Source of the DNA: JBEKHI01 sp050012355
GTDB taxonomy: Bacteria > Actinomycetota > Actinomycetes > Streptosporangiales > Streptosporangiaceae
Assembly: GCA_050012355.1 (NCBI GenBank)
Contig: JBEKHI010000049.1
Coordinates: 1-29,980, forward strand
DNA length: 29,980 bases
Direction of reading: 5' to 3'
Numbering within the stretch: position 1 is the stretch's first letter; each line of letters starts with the position of its first letter. The translations under genes were made by a program, and so were the position numbers. Below, one piece after another: positions 1 through 8,246 of this stretch. Under the pieces are notes generated by a model. That model saw only the letters and a list, made by a program, of their open reading frames with translations, was not told where the DNA came from and ran no database searches.

Positions 1-316
1 TGGACAGCGACGCGAGTCCGACGAGCTTGGAGAGGAACCGGTCGGCTTGCTCGGGGAAGGGATGCCAGGGCAGGTCAGGCTCATTGATCCGCAGAGACAG
101 CATGCCGATGACGGCCGTCCGGAGATCGAGTGCGACGGTGGCGGCGTCCCCTGGCGAGGCAACCCCAGCGTCCAGGCAGCGCTGCACCGCAGCCGCAGTG
201 CGGGTGAACAGGACCTCTTTGAAAGGCATGCCGACCTTGCTCTCATGCATCACCTTGTAGAGGCCGGGATACTCCTGCACCCAGGCCGCCTGCGCTGTCG
301 TCCATCGCCCGGTCAT
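1..316 (-). pseudogene. TetR-family regulator remnant, C-terminal ligand-binding half only (cut by window edge)
   Basis: Reading the minus strand from the ATG at 316 gives about 105 residues that run off the left window edge. They resemble the C-terminal effector-binding domain of TetR-type repressors: an E-Y-P-G-L-Y-K-V-M helix, then ALDLRTAVIGMLSLRI, then E-P-D-L-P-W. A normal TetR protein carries about 70 residues of helix-turn-helix before this point. Here the frame closes at a TGA (365-367) only 16 codons upstream of the ATG, and no other minus frame between 317 and 404 encodes a DNA-binding helix. No ribosome-binding site precedes the ATG. I infer a truncated, probably non-functional regulator. 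A DNA-binding-less modulator is possible but less likely. The family call is from motif memory. Confidence 0.5.
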
Positions 317-404
317 TTTAGCTTCGCGTACTTGTGCCGCGGCTGTCTCTAGCGATACGTTCGTTCATGCAAGGACGGTTGTCCATATAACTCAGGGGAT
401 CACA

Positions 405-815
405 ATGCCGCTAACGCTTCAAGAGGCTCAGACAGTCATCACCGGCGCACACGAGCGCGCCGCCAAGATAGGCGCGCTGGTCACGGTCGCGGTCGTCGAC
501 GAAGGCGGACACCTGCAGTCCCTCGGCCGCATGAACGGCGCAGCGCCGCTCTCAGCCCAGATCGCCGAGACCAAAGCGGCCAGCGTCGCCCTCTTCCGCC
601 GCGACGGCGCCGCCCTGCGCCAGATGCAGGAGACCTCGCCTGGCTTCTTCGCCCAGCTGGATCGAGCCGTGCGGGTGCCCATCCTGGCGGGCGCCGGCGC
701 GGCCCTCATCCGGCGGGGGGACACCATCCTCGGTGCGCTGGCGGTAAGCGGCGGAATGACGCCTGGGCAAGACGACGAATGCGCAGAAGCCGCGCTTACT
801 GTTCTCGCTCCCTAG
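405..815 (+). CDS. GlcG/HbpS family protein (heme-binding-like)
   Basis: This 136-residue protein has the typical length and sequence of the GlcG/HbpS family. It starts with a helix (TLQEAQTVITGAHERAAKIG), followed by a V-V-D-E-G-G-H-L strand-turn, an R-M-N-G-A loop, an A-E-T-K-A-A-S-V-A helix, and a glycine-rich end (ALAVSGGMTPGQDDECAEAA). Some family members bind heme or cobalamin or act as extracellular redox sensors. Others are orphan proteins beside glycolate or diol catabolic genes. No signal peptide is visible, so this copy is probably cytoplasmic. The start is supported by an AGGGG box (393-397) seven bases before the ATG. It stands alone: the flanking genes on the opposite strand are both broken, and its last 20 bases overlap the end of the acetyltransferase remnant. 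The substrate is unknown. Confidence 0.85.
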   Translation: MPLTLQEAQTVITGAHERAAKIGALVTVAVVDEGGHLQSLGRMNGAAPLSAQIAETKAASVALFRRDGAALRQMQETSPGFFAQLDRAVRVPILAGAGAALIRRGDTILGALAVSGGMTPGQDDECAEAALTVLAP

Positions 816-1262
816 TGTGGACTCCGGGCCTTGTGATGGTGCGCTCCAGGTAGGTCATCGGGATGGGCGACTCATTCTTGAAGGGCTCGGTTTCGGTGTA
901 GCCGAGGCGGCGGTAGAAGCTGATGACGGCTGTGCGGGCGGGCACGACATCCAGGATCAGCCTGGTTATGCCGTGCCGGGCGGCGTGCTGGTGGGCGTGG
1001 CTCATCAGGATGCGGGCAATCCCGTTACCACGGTGGGCCGGGCGGACGTAGAGCCGCCTGACCTCGGCCGTGTCTCCCGCGGGCGGTAGACGTCGTGCAG
1101 GCTGTCGCATTCACGCTGGAGCACAGCCGGAAGCTCGCCGCTGTCAGCTGGCACCGGCCGTCCGGTCTCGGCCTGGGTGGCTGCCATGTACTCGAAGACC
1201 AAGGCGGCGGCGTCGCTGCCGCGGCCGGCCGGGAACGCGCTCACCACGGCGACAGCGGTCAT
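796..1262 (-). pseudogene. GNAT-family N-acetyltransferase, broken by an internal deletion and frameshift
   Basis: The N-terminal part reads from the ATG at 1262 (MTAVAVVSAFPAGRG through D-S-L-H-D-V-Y-R-P). The C-terminal part continues in a different frame from about 1085 to the stop at 796, starting P-A-G-D-T-A-E-V-R-R-L-Y-V-R-P. It includes the acetyl-CoA-binding R-G-N-G-I-A loop and the F-Y-R-R-L-G-Y helix of the GNAT fold. In intact relatives roughly 25 residues (the strand that usually reads like GALLLA...GCVALRPL) lie between these parts, and here they are missing. The damage is therefore a deletion of about 70-80 bases that also changed frame, not a single-base sequencing slip. Acetyl transfer by the product is unlikely because the central strands are lost. 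The remnant sits between other decayed or repeat sequence. Confidence 0.7.
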
Positions 1263-1331
1263 GCCGGTTCCTCGCTTCTCGGTGCAGGTCGTGGTGCTAA
1301 CGGTTCAAGTGTTGCTGGCGCTCGTACCCCG

Positions 1332-1697
1332 TTGCTGGTGGGTGCTGCATTACCCAGGTTCTGACCGGAAAGTCCCTCCCCCGGCCGGTGCGCGGCAGCG
1401 GACCGATTCTGGGCGGTGCGACGCTGACCAGAAAAGAGCGCGGGCAGCGCCGCACCGCCCAGCAACGGCACACCCAGGCCGACGGCTTTACCACGCCCAT
1501 GAGCACCACCAGTACCACCAGCAGCACCCGACCTAGGGCCGCCGGGCGCGGCAGCCAGCCCAGCCGCCTACGGCCCGCAGCCACCCGACTTTCACGCCAC
1601 CGCGACCCCCCCCGGGACGAGGCAGGCTTTTCTTGGTAGTGCAGCACCCACCAGCAAAGCTCCGCTGCCGCGCACCGGCTGAGGGAGGGACTTTCCG
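1332..1697. repeat. Interleaved inverted-repeat element (A-B-A'-B' order)
   Basis: This is the gene-free stretch between 1263 and 1741. Arm A (1332-1354, contains TGGTGGGTGCTGCA) is inverted as A' (1635-1657) with one mismatch over the core 18-21 bases. Arm B (1366-1402) is inverted as B' (1661-1697) with 35 of 37 bases matching. The order is A, B, A', B', so the two stems cross and cannot form as simple nested hairpins. Inside lies a further perfect 12-bp inverted repeat (1409-1420 with 1451-1462, CTGGGCGGTGCG). The A arms and the bases next to them also match the two halves of the hairpin at 13087-13138. I see no transposase. Short open frames here have no ribosome-binding sites or family resemblance. 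It may be a non-autonomous mobile element, a structured RNA, or a repeat split by an insertion. Confidence 0.75.
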
Positions 1698-1741
1698 CTC
1701 AGAGGGCTGGTTGATGCGGCGCTAACCAGCAATCAGGGCCG

Positions 1742-2533
1742 TTACGCGCCGGTGAACTTGGGCGGGCGCTTCTCGGTGAAGGAGGCCAGGCCTTCGGCGA
1801 AATCGCCGGAAACGGCCATCTCACGCTGGATGCCGGCCTCGAACTCGAGCTGATCCGCCATAGCGGAATACAGCCAGCGGTTGAGCTGGCGCTTCGTCCC
1901 GGCATAGGACCTGGTCGGACCGGCGGCTAGCCGAGCCACCAGCGCGCGGGATTCGTCGGCGAAGACCTCGTCGGAGTACACCCGGTTGATCAGGCCCCAT
2001 TCGACGGCTTGCTCGGCAGCAACCGGCTCGCCAAGGAGCGCCATCTCCGCCGCCCGGGTGAACCCGACCCGCGACGGCACGAACAGGCTCGACCCGCCGT
2101 CGGGCACCAGCCCGATGTTGACGAAGGCGAGCGAGAAATACGACGACTCGGTCGCGACCACGAGATCACAGGCGAGCGCGAGAGATACCCCGATTCCCGC
2201 ACACGGACCGTTGATGGCGGCGACAACCGGCTTGGGCATCTCCCGGATCCCGGAGATGATCGGGTGATACCGCTGGGTCAGTATCTTGTACGGATCGAAG
2301 TTCCCGGACTTGAAAAGCTCGATGCCTTCCTTGAGATCGGCACCAGACGAGAACGCGCGGCCCGCGCCAGTGATCAGCACCGCTCGGACAGCCGGATCCT
2401 CCGCGACAGCCTGGACGGCCGTCAGAAGCTCGGCGGACAGCTGATCGCTCCAGGCGTTCATCCGTTCCGGGCGGTTCAGCTCGATAGTGGCAGCGTCGTC
2501 GTGCCGGACCAGGTTGACCGCGTTGTCGCTCAT
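1742..2533 (-). CDS. Enoyl-CoA hydratase/isomerase (crotonase) family protein, PaaG-like
   Basis: This 263-residue protein has the crotonase-fold signatures: the oxyanion-hole segments F-S-S-G-A-D-L (61-67) and N-G-P-C-A-G-I-G (about 108-115), which polarise a CoA thioester. The two glutamates that make classical enoyl-CoA hydratases add water are both absent: the usual G-G-C-E site reads G-I-G-V-S-L and the usual P-E-I site reads A-F-V. An aspartate, D145 in G-L-V-P-D-G-G, is present where PaaG-type isomerases and some dienoyl-CoA isomerases carry their catalytic acid. I therefore favour double-bond isomerisation or ring-epoxide isomerisation over hydration. It lies 39 bases downstream of the geosmin synthase on the same strand and may be co-transcribed, but no strong ribosome-binding site precedes its ATG. 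A role in geosmin formation is not known or implied. Confidence 0.85.
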   Translation of the reverse strand: MSDNAVNLVRHDDAATIELNRPERMNAWSDQLSAELLTAVQAVAEDPAVRAVLITGAGRAFSSGADLKEGIELFKSGNFDPYKILTQRYHPIISGIREMPKPVVAAINGPCAGIGVSLALACDLVVATESSYFSLAFVNIGLVPDGGSSLFVPSRVGFTRAAEMALLGEPVAAEQAVEWGLINRVYSDEVFADESRALVARLAAGPTRSYAGTKRQLNRWLYSAMADQLEFEAGIQREMAVSGDFAEGLASFTEKRPPKFTGA

Positions 2534-2572
2534 GACCGTATGGTAATTGGCTCGACAGAATGTCAGTACCCC

Positions 2573-4681
2573 CTACCCCACCGGCTCAGACGCCGCCACC
2601 GCGGGCAGCAACCTGGTGGCGGCGGTGCCTAGGCCGGTCGGTTGCAGGGTGAACCCGTAGTGGGTCCGGCGCAGTTCGGCGTCGGTGTACCGGGGCGTAC
2701 GCCGGTGCCACTCCAGGACCCCTGCCATCCAGTCCTTGAGCAGGTTCGCCTGGCGGGTCAGCTCCTCACGTGCCTCAGCGGACAGGTCATACTCCTTGAA
2801 TAGCTTCGGCAGCCCGGTCTCCACGAGCATCTCGAACTGTTCCATGCGTTCGCGCATCAGCCGCGCCACGATGTCCGCCGCTGTCCACCGGTCCACGTCG
2901 AGGAACCGCTGCATGACGAGCACCATGTTGTGCAGCTCACCCTCGAACTGGATCTCCTTCTGATAGGAGTGCAGGTCGTTGGTGAAGCAGGCGTAATCCT
3001 GCGCGGCGGTCACCATCTCCCGGACCACCCGGGACTGGTAGATCTCGTCCGGGACCGGGTCGTCGGCGGCTAGCCGGCCGGCCAGGATCGTCAGGTCCGA
3101 GCCGAACGTATCGCGCCGCATCTCGACGTAATCGATCGGATCCGGGATCCTGTTCACCGCCCGGTTGCCGAGTTCCCACAGCCAGCTTTCCGTCATGTCG
3201 AGCACCGCCGCCCGCATCCTCTGCCGCGCACTGGCCGACAGCGATGACGAGGTCCGCCGCCACACGTCGGCGAGCCCGCGCTCGAGCGCGTTCACCGGCT
3301 CGGGCGGCTGCTCCGACAGCAGCATCCGCAGTCGCTCATGCTGTGTCCTGGCACGAAACAGGTCGAGCCGGGGATACAAGTCATCGGCGTACGTGCCCCA
3401 CGCCAGCCAGTCCGACGTCAGGTCGACGGCCTCCTCGGTGCCACCTGCGTCAATCATCGCGGCGCAGTGTGCGAAGTCGAAACCGCGAAACCGCCGTTCG
3501 TCCCAGATTCCCTCATCCAGCATTCCGGCCGACCGCGCCCACCCGAGCACGTGCTCCCGCGCACCCGGCAGGTACGGGCTGGTGCGGAACTCAAACGGCA
3601 TGTAGAGCGGCGGCACGACCAGGTGACCGACCGGCTCGAACGGTACGTACGTGAACTGCCGGGCCCGCCGCGCGAGACCGGTGCTCGTCTGCTGTCCGGC
3701 CGCCGCGGAGTTCATGTACCGGCTGGACCGCACGTGCCATTCGTGCCCGCCGGACTGCCAGTCCTGCAGGCCCTTCAGGTAAGCCGCCACCGCCGCGGCT
3801 TCCTCGCCGTTCGCCGCCCGGTCGGCCAGGAACGCCGGAACCTCGGCGAGCGCGGTGTGCTCGAACTGCTGCACCCGGGAGGTCAGCAGGTCGTTGACCA
3901 GCTCGGCCGCGTCCTGGGTGGGGATGTCGAGGAACCGCTCGAACACCAGAACCGCGTTAGAGTTCTCCCCTTCCTGCTGCACCTCCCGCTGGTAGGAGAA
4001 CAGGTCATTGCGCAGGTGCACCGCGTCCGAGAACGTATCCGTCAGCACCCGGAGCGGCCGCTCGCCCGCGAAACGCGCCGGTATCTCCGCCCCGGCCGCG
4101 AACTCGATCAGGCCGGCTGACCACGGCGCCCCGCCGACCCGGCGGCGCATCTGCAGGTACTCGATGGGGTTGGCGATCCGCTTGGCGTCGATGTTCTCCA
4201 GTTCCCACATCGACTCGACCATCAGGTTGTGCGTATTAGTACGAAACCGTTCGCGCCACGCCTCCGACATGGCGGGCACCGTCCGCGCCCACAGGTCAGC
4301 GAGCCCGGCTTCGGCCGGATTCGATACCTCTGGGGGGTCGTCGCCCATGAACAGCTCGAGCCGGTCGAGGTACGCCTGCGCGCCGACCTGGTCGTGGCTG
4401 TACTTGAACTTCTCCACGAAGTGGTCGTCGAAGAAGAACACCCACACGTACCAGTCGGTGACCAGGTCAAGCGTCTGCGCGTCGCAGTCGGGGTGCGTGT
4501 ACGCGCACAACAGCGGGTAGTCCATGGCCGTCAGGGCGGCCTCGTCCCAGATGTTCGGGTCGTCGAGTATGCCTACCTCGCGCGCCCACTCCAGGCTGTG
4601 CGTCCGGGTGTTTTCCAGGTTGGGGTTCAGCCGTGCTGGATACGCCAGGTAGAACTCTGGCAATACGAACGCGTCCGCCAC
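2573..4681 (-). CDS. geoA: Geosmin synthase (bifunctional germacradienol/geosmin terpene synthase)
   Basis: This 702-residue protein consists of two tandem class I terpene cyclase domains. The N-terminal domain ionises and cyclises farnesyl diphosphate to germacradienol and germacrene D. The C-terminal domain converts germacradienol to geosmin with loss of acetone. Domain one shows the Mg-binding D-D-H-F-V-E (85-90) and the NSE triad in N-D-L-F-S-Y-Q-R-E (225-233). Domain two shows D-D-L-Y-P (433-437) and N-D-L-H-S-Y-Q-K-E (568-576). The F-Y-L-P/A-H-P-A-R-L-N-P-like opening, the G-L-Q-D-W-Q-S-G-G-H-E-W-H linker and the overall length all match actinomycete geosmin synthases. Start: GTG at 4681, preceded by a GAGGGAGG box about nine bases away. 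It is divergent from malQ across 86 bases. The shorter inter-domain linker is within family variation. Confidence 0.96.
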   Translation of the reverse strand: MADAFVLPEFYLAYPARLNPNLENTRTHSLEWAREVGILDDPNIWDEAALTAMDYPLLCAYTHPDCDAQTLDLVTDWYVWVFFFDDHFVEKFKYSHDQVGAQAYLDRLELFMGDDPPEVSNPAEAGLADLWARTVPAMSEAWRERFRTNTHNLMVESMWELENIDAKRIANPIEYLQMRRRVGGAPWSAGLIEFAAGAEIPARFAGERPLRVLTDTFSDAVHLRNDLFSYQREVQQEGENSNAVLVFERFLDIPTQDAAELVNDLLTSRVQQFEHTALAEVPAFLADRAANGEEAAAVAAYLKGLQDWQSGGHEWHVRSSRYMNSAAAGQQTSTGLARRARQFTYVPFEPVGHLVVPPLYMPFEFRTSPYLPGAREHVLGWARSAGMLDEGIWDERRFRGFDFAHCAAMIDAGGTEEAVDLTSDWLAWGTYADDLYPRLDLFRARTQHERLRMLLSEQPPEPVNALERGLADVWRRTSSSLSASARQRMRAAVLDMTESWLWELGNRAVNRIPDPIDYVEMRRDTFGSDLTILAGRLAADDPVPDEIYQSRVVREMVTAAQDYACFTNDLHSYQKEIQFEGELHNMVLVMQRFLDVDRWTAADIVARLMRERMEQFEMLVETGLPKLFKEYDLSAEAREELTRQANLLKDWMAGVLEWHRRTPRYTDAELRRTHYGFTLQPTGLGTAATRLLPAVAASEPVG

Positions 4682-4767
4682 CGTCTCGCGCCTCCCTCGT
4701 TCGACTCCGTTCGGTAATCAGATTCGCACTCATCGTTATATAGCGCAAGACCTGGCAGACTGGATGA
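4682..4767. promoter_or_regulatory. Divergent geoA/malQ promoter region
   Basis: These 86 bases separate the oppositely transcribed geosmin synthase and malQ genes and must hold both promoters unless one lies inside a gene. It is locally AT-rich (TCGTTATATAGCG around 4732-4745), and on the minus strand TATAAC there could serve as a -10 for geoA. I do not see a convincing matching -35, and no clear promoter for malQ. The only ribosome-binding site I trust here is the GAGGGAGG box for geoA. Confidence 0.45.
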
Positions 4768-6567
4768 GTGACAAGCGCCGAACTACGCCGGAATGCCCGC
4801 CGTCACGGCATTGCGACGTCGTGGACCGTGGGAGGCCGCACTCACCACGTGCGGGACGCGACGCTAGCCGCCGTCCTTGACGCCCTCGGCCCGCCGCCCG
4901 CCGAAACGCCCCAGCACCCCCAGCTCACAGCCGTCGCTCCGCTGCCACAAAACCGCGCATGGGGCTTCGCCGTCCAGTTGTACTCGCTGCGGTCCCGGGA
5001 CTCCTGGGGTCACGGCGACCTGCGAGACCTGGCCGACTTCGCTACCTGGGCGGCGCGCGATCTCGGCGCGTCCTTCGTGCTGGTCAACCCGCTACACGCC
5101 GCCGAGCCGGTGCCGCCGATCACCGCCTCGCCGTACACGCCGATGAGCCGTCGCTTCCTCAGCCCGCTCTATCTCCGCGTCGAGGACATTCCAGAATTTT
5201 CAGAACGGCGGGTGGACGCTCCCAAGGACCTCCGATCAGCCAGCGCGACGTCCGCGCTCATCGACCGGGACGCGGTCTGGACCGCCAAGAGGAAAGCGCT
5301 GGAGCAGATCTTCACCGTCCCGCTGATCCCGGCCCGGCAACGATCGCTGGACGCGTACCGGGTCCGTGAGGGCCAGGCGCTGACCGGGTGGGCGACGTGG
5401 TGCGCGATCGCCGAGACGCACGGTCACGACTATCGTGCCTGGCCGGTTCGGTTGCGCGATCCGTCGTCGGCCGAGGTCGCGGAGTTCCGCGACGCGCATT
5501 CCCAGCTGGTCGCGTTCCACGAGTGGCTGCAGTGGCAGGTCGCGGAGCAGGCGGCGGATGCGCAGCGCGCGGCGCTGGACGCCGGAATGAGCATCGGGAT
5601 CGTACACGACCTCGCGGTCGGCACCTTCCCTGGTGGTTTCGACGCCTGGGCGGACCAGGAAGTACTCGTCGGCGGGCTGACGGTCGGAGCACCGCCGGAC
5701 GGGTTCAACGAACTCGGGCAGAACTGGGCGCTGCCGCCCTGGCATCCGGGAGTCCTGGCCGCGCAGGGGTACCAGCCGCTGGCCGACCTGTTCGACGCGG
5801 TGTGCCGGGACGCGGGCGCGCTGCGCGTCGACCACATCATGGGCCTGTCCCGGCTGTGGGTGATCCCGGAGGGCCTGACGCCGGACAAGGGCACCTACCT
5901 GCGCTACGACCAGTCCGCCACCGCGGGTGTCCTCGCGGATTCGGCGGCGCGGGCGGGCGCGCTGGCCATCGGCGAGGATCTCGGCACGGTCGAGCGCGGG
6001 CTGCGGAATTTCCTCAGCCAGCGGAACATCCTCGGCACCTCGATGCTGTGGTTCGAGCAGTCGCGGGACGGGACGCCACTGCCGCCGCGAAAGTGGCGAC
6101 GGGACAGCCTGGCCACCGTGTCCACCCACGACCTGCCGCCGGCCGCCGCCTTCCTGACCGGCGATTATGTCACGCAGCGCGCCAAGCTCGGGCTGCTCAC
6201 CCGATCCGAGGATGACGAACGGGCCGACGCGAAACGGTCACTCGACTCCTGGCTGGACGCGCTAGCCCGCGGAGGCTTGCTGCCGCGCGGTCAGACCCCC
6301 GACGCCACCGACTTCACCGCCGCGCTGTACGCATATATCGCGGAATCTCCGGCGTTGCTGGTCTGCGTCTCGCTGGCCGATGCGGTAGGCGAACGGCAGC
6401 CGCAGAACATTCCCGGCACTACGGACGAATACCCTAACTGGCGAGTCCCGTTGTCCGACGGCACCGGCCAACCAGTCCTTGTCGAGGACCTTCCCGGGAA
6501 CGCCGCCGTGCGTACGGTCGCCCGCCAGGTGGACGGGGTTGGCGAGCGACGGAACCGGCGGGCATGA
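4768..6567 (+). CDS. malQ: 4-alpha-glucanotransferase (amylomaltase, GH77)
   Basis: This 599-residue GH77 enzyme transfers alpha-1,4-glucan segments between maltodextrins and releases glucose during glycogen or maltose breakdown. Visible family blocks are W-G-F-A-V-Q-L-Y-S-L-R-S near residue 70, N-P-L-H-A, S-P-Y-T-P, H-D-L-A-V-G and L-P-P-W-H-P. The catalytic residues are a nucleophile D355 in L-R-V-D-H-I-M-G, an acid/base E403 in I-G-E-D-L-G-T-V, and D455 in S-T-H-D-L-P-P. It is about 60-120 residues shorter than many actinobacterial MalQ proteins, and the missing part is at the N-terminus, where those have an extra non-catalytic region. Start: GTG 4768, with only a weak upstream box. The pgi gene begins 46 bases after its stop. 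This ties glucan release to glucose-6-phosphate metabolism. Confidence 0.93.
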   Translation: MTSAELRRNARRHGIATSWTVGGRTHHVRDATLAAVLDALGPPPAETPQHPQLTAVAPLPQNRAWGFAVQLYSLRSRDSWGHGDLRDLADFATWAARDLGASFVLVNPLHAAEPVPPITASPYTPMSRRFLSPLYLRVEDIPEFSERRVDAPKDLRSASATSALIDRDAVWTAKRKALEQIFTVPLIPARQRSLDAYRVREGQALTGWATWCAIAETHGHDYRAWPVRLRDPSSAEVAEFRDAHSQLVAFHEWLQWQVAEQAADAQRAALDAGMSIGIVHDLAVGTFPGGFDAWADQEVLVGGLTVGAPPDGFNELGQNWALPPWHPGVLAAQGYQPLADLFDAVCRDAGALRVDHIMGLSRLWVIPEGLTPDKGTYLRYDQSATAGVLADSAARAGALAIGEDLGTVERGLRNFLSQRNILGTSMLWFEQSRDGTPLPPRKWRRDSLATVSTHDLPPAAAFLTGDYVTQRAKLGLLTRSEDDERADAKRSLDSWLDALARGGLLPRGQTPDATDFTAALYAYIAESPALLVCVSLADAVGERQPQNIPGTTDEYPNWRVPLSDGTGQPVLVEDLPGNAAVRTVARQVDGVGERRNRRA

Positions 6568-6613
6568 AACGATCTGGGTTGGGCAGACAGAAGCGATCGA
6601 GGGGAGAAATCCG

Positions 6614-8245
6614 ATGGCAGCGGTTCCGCTGCGGGAACGCAAGGCCTGGCAAGCACTAGAGCGGCACCACACGGAGATCGGCGGCCGCCACCTGCGGGAA
6701 TTCTTCGCCGAGGACCCGGGACGTGGTGAACGGCTGACCGCGGAGGCCGCGGGGCTCTACCTGGATTACTCGAAAAACCGGGTGACCGACGAGACCCTCC
6801 GGCTGCTCGTCGAACTGGCCAAGGAGTCCCGCGTCGAGGAACGACGCGACGCCATGTTCCGCGGCGAGCACATCAACGTGTCGGAAAACCGCGCCGTGCT
6901 CCACGTGGCGCTGCGCATGCCGGAGTCTGAGAAACTTGTCGTCGACGGCCAGGACGTCGTGGGCGATGTGCACACCGTGCTGAGGAAGATGGCCGACTTC
7001 ACTGAGCGACTTCGTTCTGGTGAATTCAAAGGTTACAGCGGCCGGACGATACGGAACGTTGTGAACATCGGGATCGGGGGCAGCGACCTTGGTCCTGTAA
7101 TGGCGTATGAGGCGCTGAAGCATTACACGAGGCGGGACATGGCGTTCCGGTTCGTCTCCAATGTGGACTCCACCGACCTGGTGGAGGCGACCAGGGATCT
7201 GGACGCCGCCGAGACGCTGTTCATCATCTCGTCTAAGACTTTCGGGACGCTGGAGACGCTGGCCAACGCGCGATCGGCGCGGGACTGGATCGTGACCAAC
7301 CTCGGTTCGCAGGACGCGGTCGCGAACCATTTCGTGGCGGTTTCCACCAATGCCGAGCGGGTGTCGGAATTCGGTATCGACACGGCCAACATGTTCGGCT
7401 TCTGGGATTGGGTCGGCGGTCGCTACTCGATGGACTCCGCGATCGGGCTGTCCACCATGATCGCACTCGGCCCGGACGGGTTCTACGAGCTACTGGCCGG
7501 GTTCCGCGCGATCGACGAGCATTTCCAGTCGGCGCCGCTTGAGTCCAACCTCCCGGTGCTGCTGGGTCTGCTCGCGGTGTGGTACCGCGATTTCTTCGGG
7601 GCCCAGACCGTCGGCGTCATGCCCTACGAGCAGTACCTGAAGCGCTTTCCCGCCTACCTGCAGCAGCTCACGATGGAGTCCAACGGCAAGCACGTGACGC
7701 TTACCGGCGAGCGCGTGGACTACGACACTGGCGCGGTGTACTGGGGCGAACCGGGAACTAACGGGCAGCACAGCTTCTATCAGCTCATTCACCAAGGAAC
7801 TTCACTGATCCCGGTCGATCTGATCGGGTTCGGCAAGTCACTGAACCCGCTCGGCGACCACCACGACGACCTGATGAGCAACGTGTTCGCACAGGCACAG
7901 GCACTGGCCTTCGGGAAGACCCTTGACGAGATCCTCGCCGAGGGAACCCCCGCGAACGTCGCGCCGCACAAGGTCATGGAGGGCAACCGGCCGACCAACG
8001 TGCTGCTCACGGAGATTCTCACGCCGCGGGTGCTCGGTTCGCTGGTGGCGCTGTATGAGCACTCGGTGTTCGTTCAGGGCACGATCTGGGGTATTGACTC
8101 CTTCGACCAGTGGGGCGTCGAGCTCGGCAAGATCCTCGCACAGCAGATCATCCCCGAGCTCACCGCGACCTCTGAGCCGGCGTTGGATCATGATTCGTCC
8201 ACGAATACGCTGATACGCCGGTACCGGTCCTTGAAGGGGGCATGA
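6614..8245 (+). CDS. pgi: Glucose-6-phosphate isomerase
   Basis: This 543-residue enzyme interconverts glucose-6-phosphate and fructose-6-phosphate. Family signatures are clear: N-I-G-I-G-G-S-D-L-G-P, F-V-S-N-V-D, the sugar-phosphate-binding S-S-K-T-F, G-F-W-D-W-V-G-G-R-Y-S, then the catalytic E355 in M-E-S-N-G-K, H386 in G-T-N-G-Q-H-S-F, and K506 in G-V-E-L-G-K. E355 and H386 fall at the same numbers as in the E. coli enzyme. The open frame extends 45 codons further upstream into malQ, but the ATG at 6614 is preceded by GAGGGGAG about eight bases away and starts the protein at its usual length. It is followed by gnd after a single base, so the two are surely co-transcribed. Confidence 0.97.
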   Translation: MAAVPLRERKAWQALERHHTEIGGRHLREFFAEDPGRGERLTAEAAGLYLDYSKNRVTDETLRLLVELAKESRVEERRDAMFRGEHINVSENRAVLHVALRMPESEKLVVDGQDVVGDVHTVLRKMADFTERLRSGEFKGYSGRTIRNVVNIGIGGSDLGPVMAYEALKHYTRRDMAFRFVSNVDSTDLVEATRDLDAAETLFIISSKTFGTLETLANARSARDWIVTNLGSQDAVANHFVAVSTNAERVSEFGIDTANMFGFWDWVGGRYSMDSAIGLSTMIALGPDGFYELLAGFRAIDEHFQSAPLESNLPVLLGLLAVWYRDFFGAQTVGVMPYEQYLKRFPAYLQQLTMESNGKHVTLTGERVDYDTGAVYWGEPGTNGQHSFYQLIHQGTSLIPVDLIGFGKSLNPLGDHHDDLMSNVFAQAQALAFGKTLDEILAEGTPANVAPHKVMEGNRPTNVLLTEILTPRVLGSLVALYEHSVFVQGTIWGIDSFDQWGVELGKILAQQIIPELTATSEPALDHDSSTNTLIRRYRSLKGA

Positions 8246-8246
8246 A

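Noticed and set aside
386..391. TATAAC as a -10 box for the GlcG-like gene
   Set aside because: A start point there would fall inside or after the AGGGG ribosome-binding box, and no -35 lies at the right distance.
3338..4120. Long open frame (260 codons) antisense to the geosmin synthase gene
   Set aside because: Composition is arginine-, valine- and proline-rich with no family resemblance, and it lies fully within a gene with complete motifs. High-GC codon bias keeps antisense frames open.
5236..6129. Antisense frame of 297 codons inside malQ
   Set aside because: No ribosome-binding site or recognisable domain. It is a GC-driven shadow of a well-supported GH77 gene.
6479..6613. Extended pgi start 45 codons upstream
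   Set aside because: The extension overlaps the end of malQ, has no conserved residues, and the ATG at 6614 has a good ribosome-binding box.
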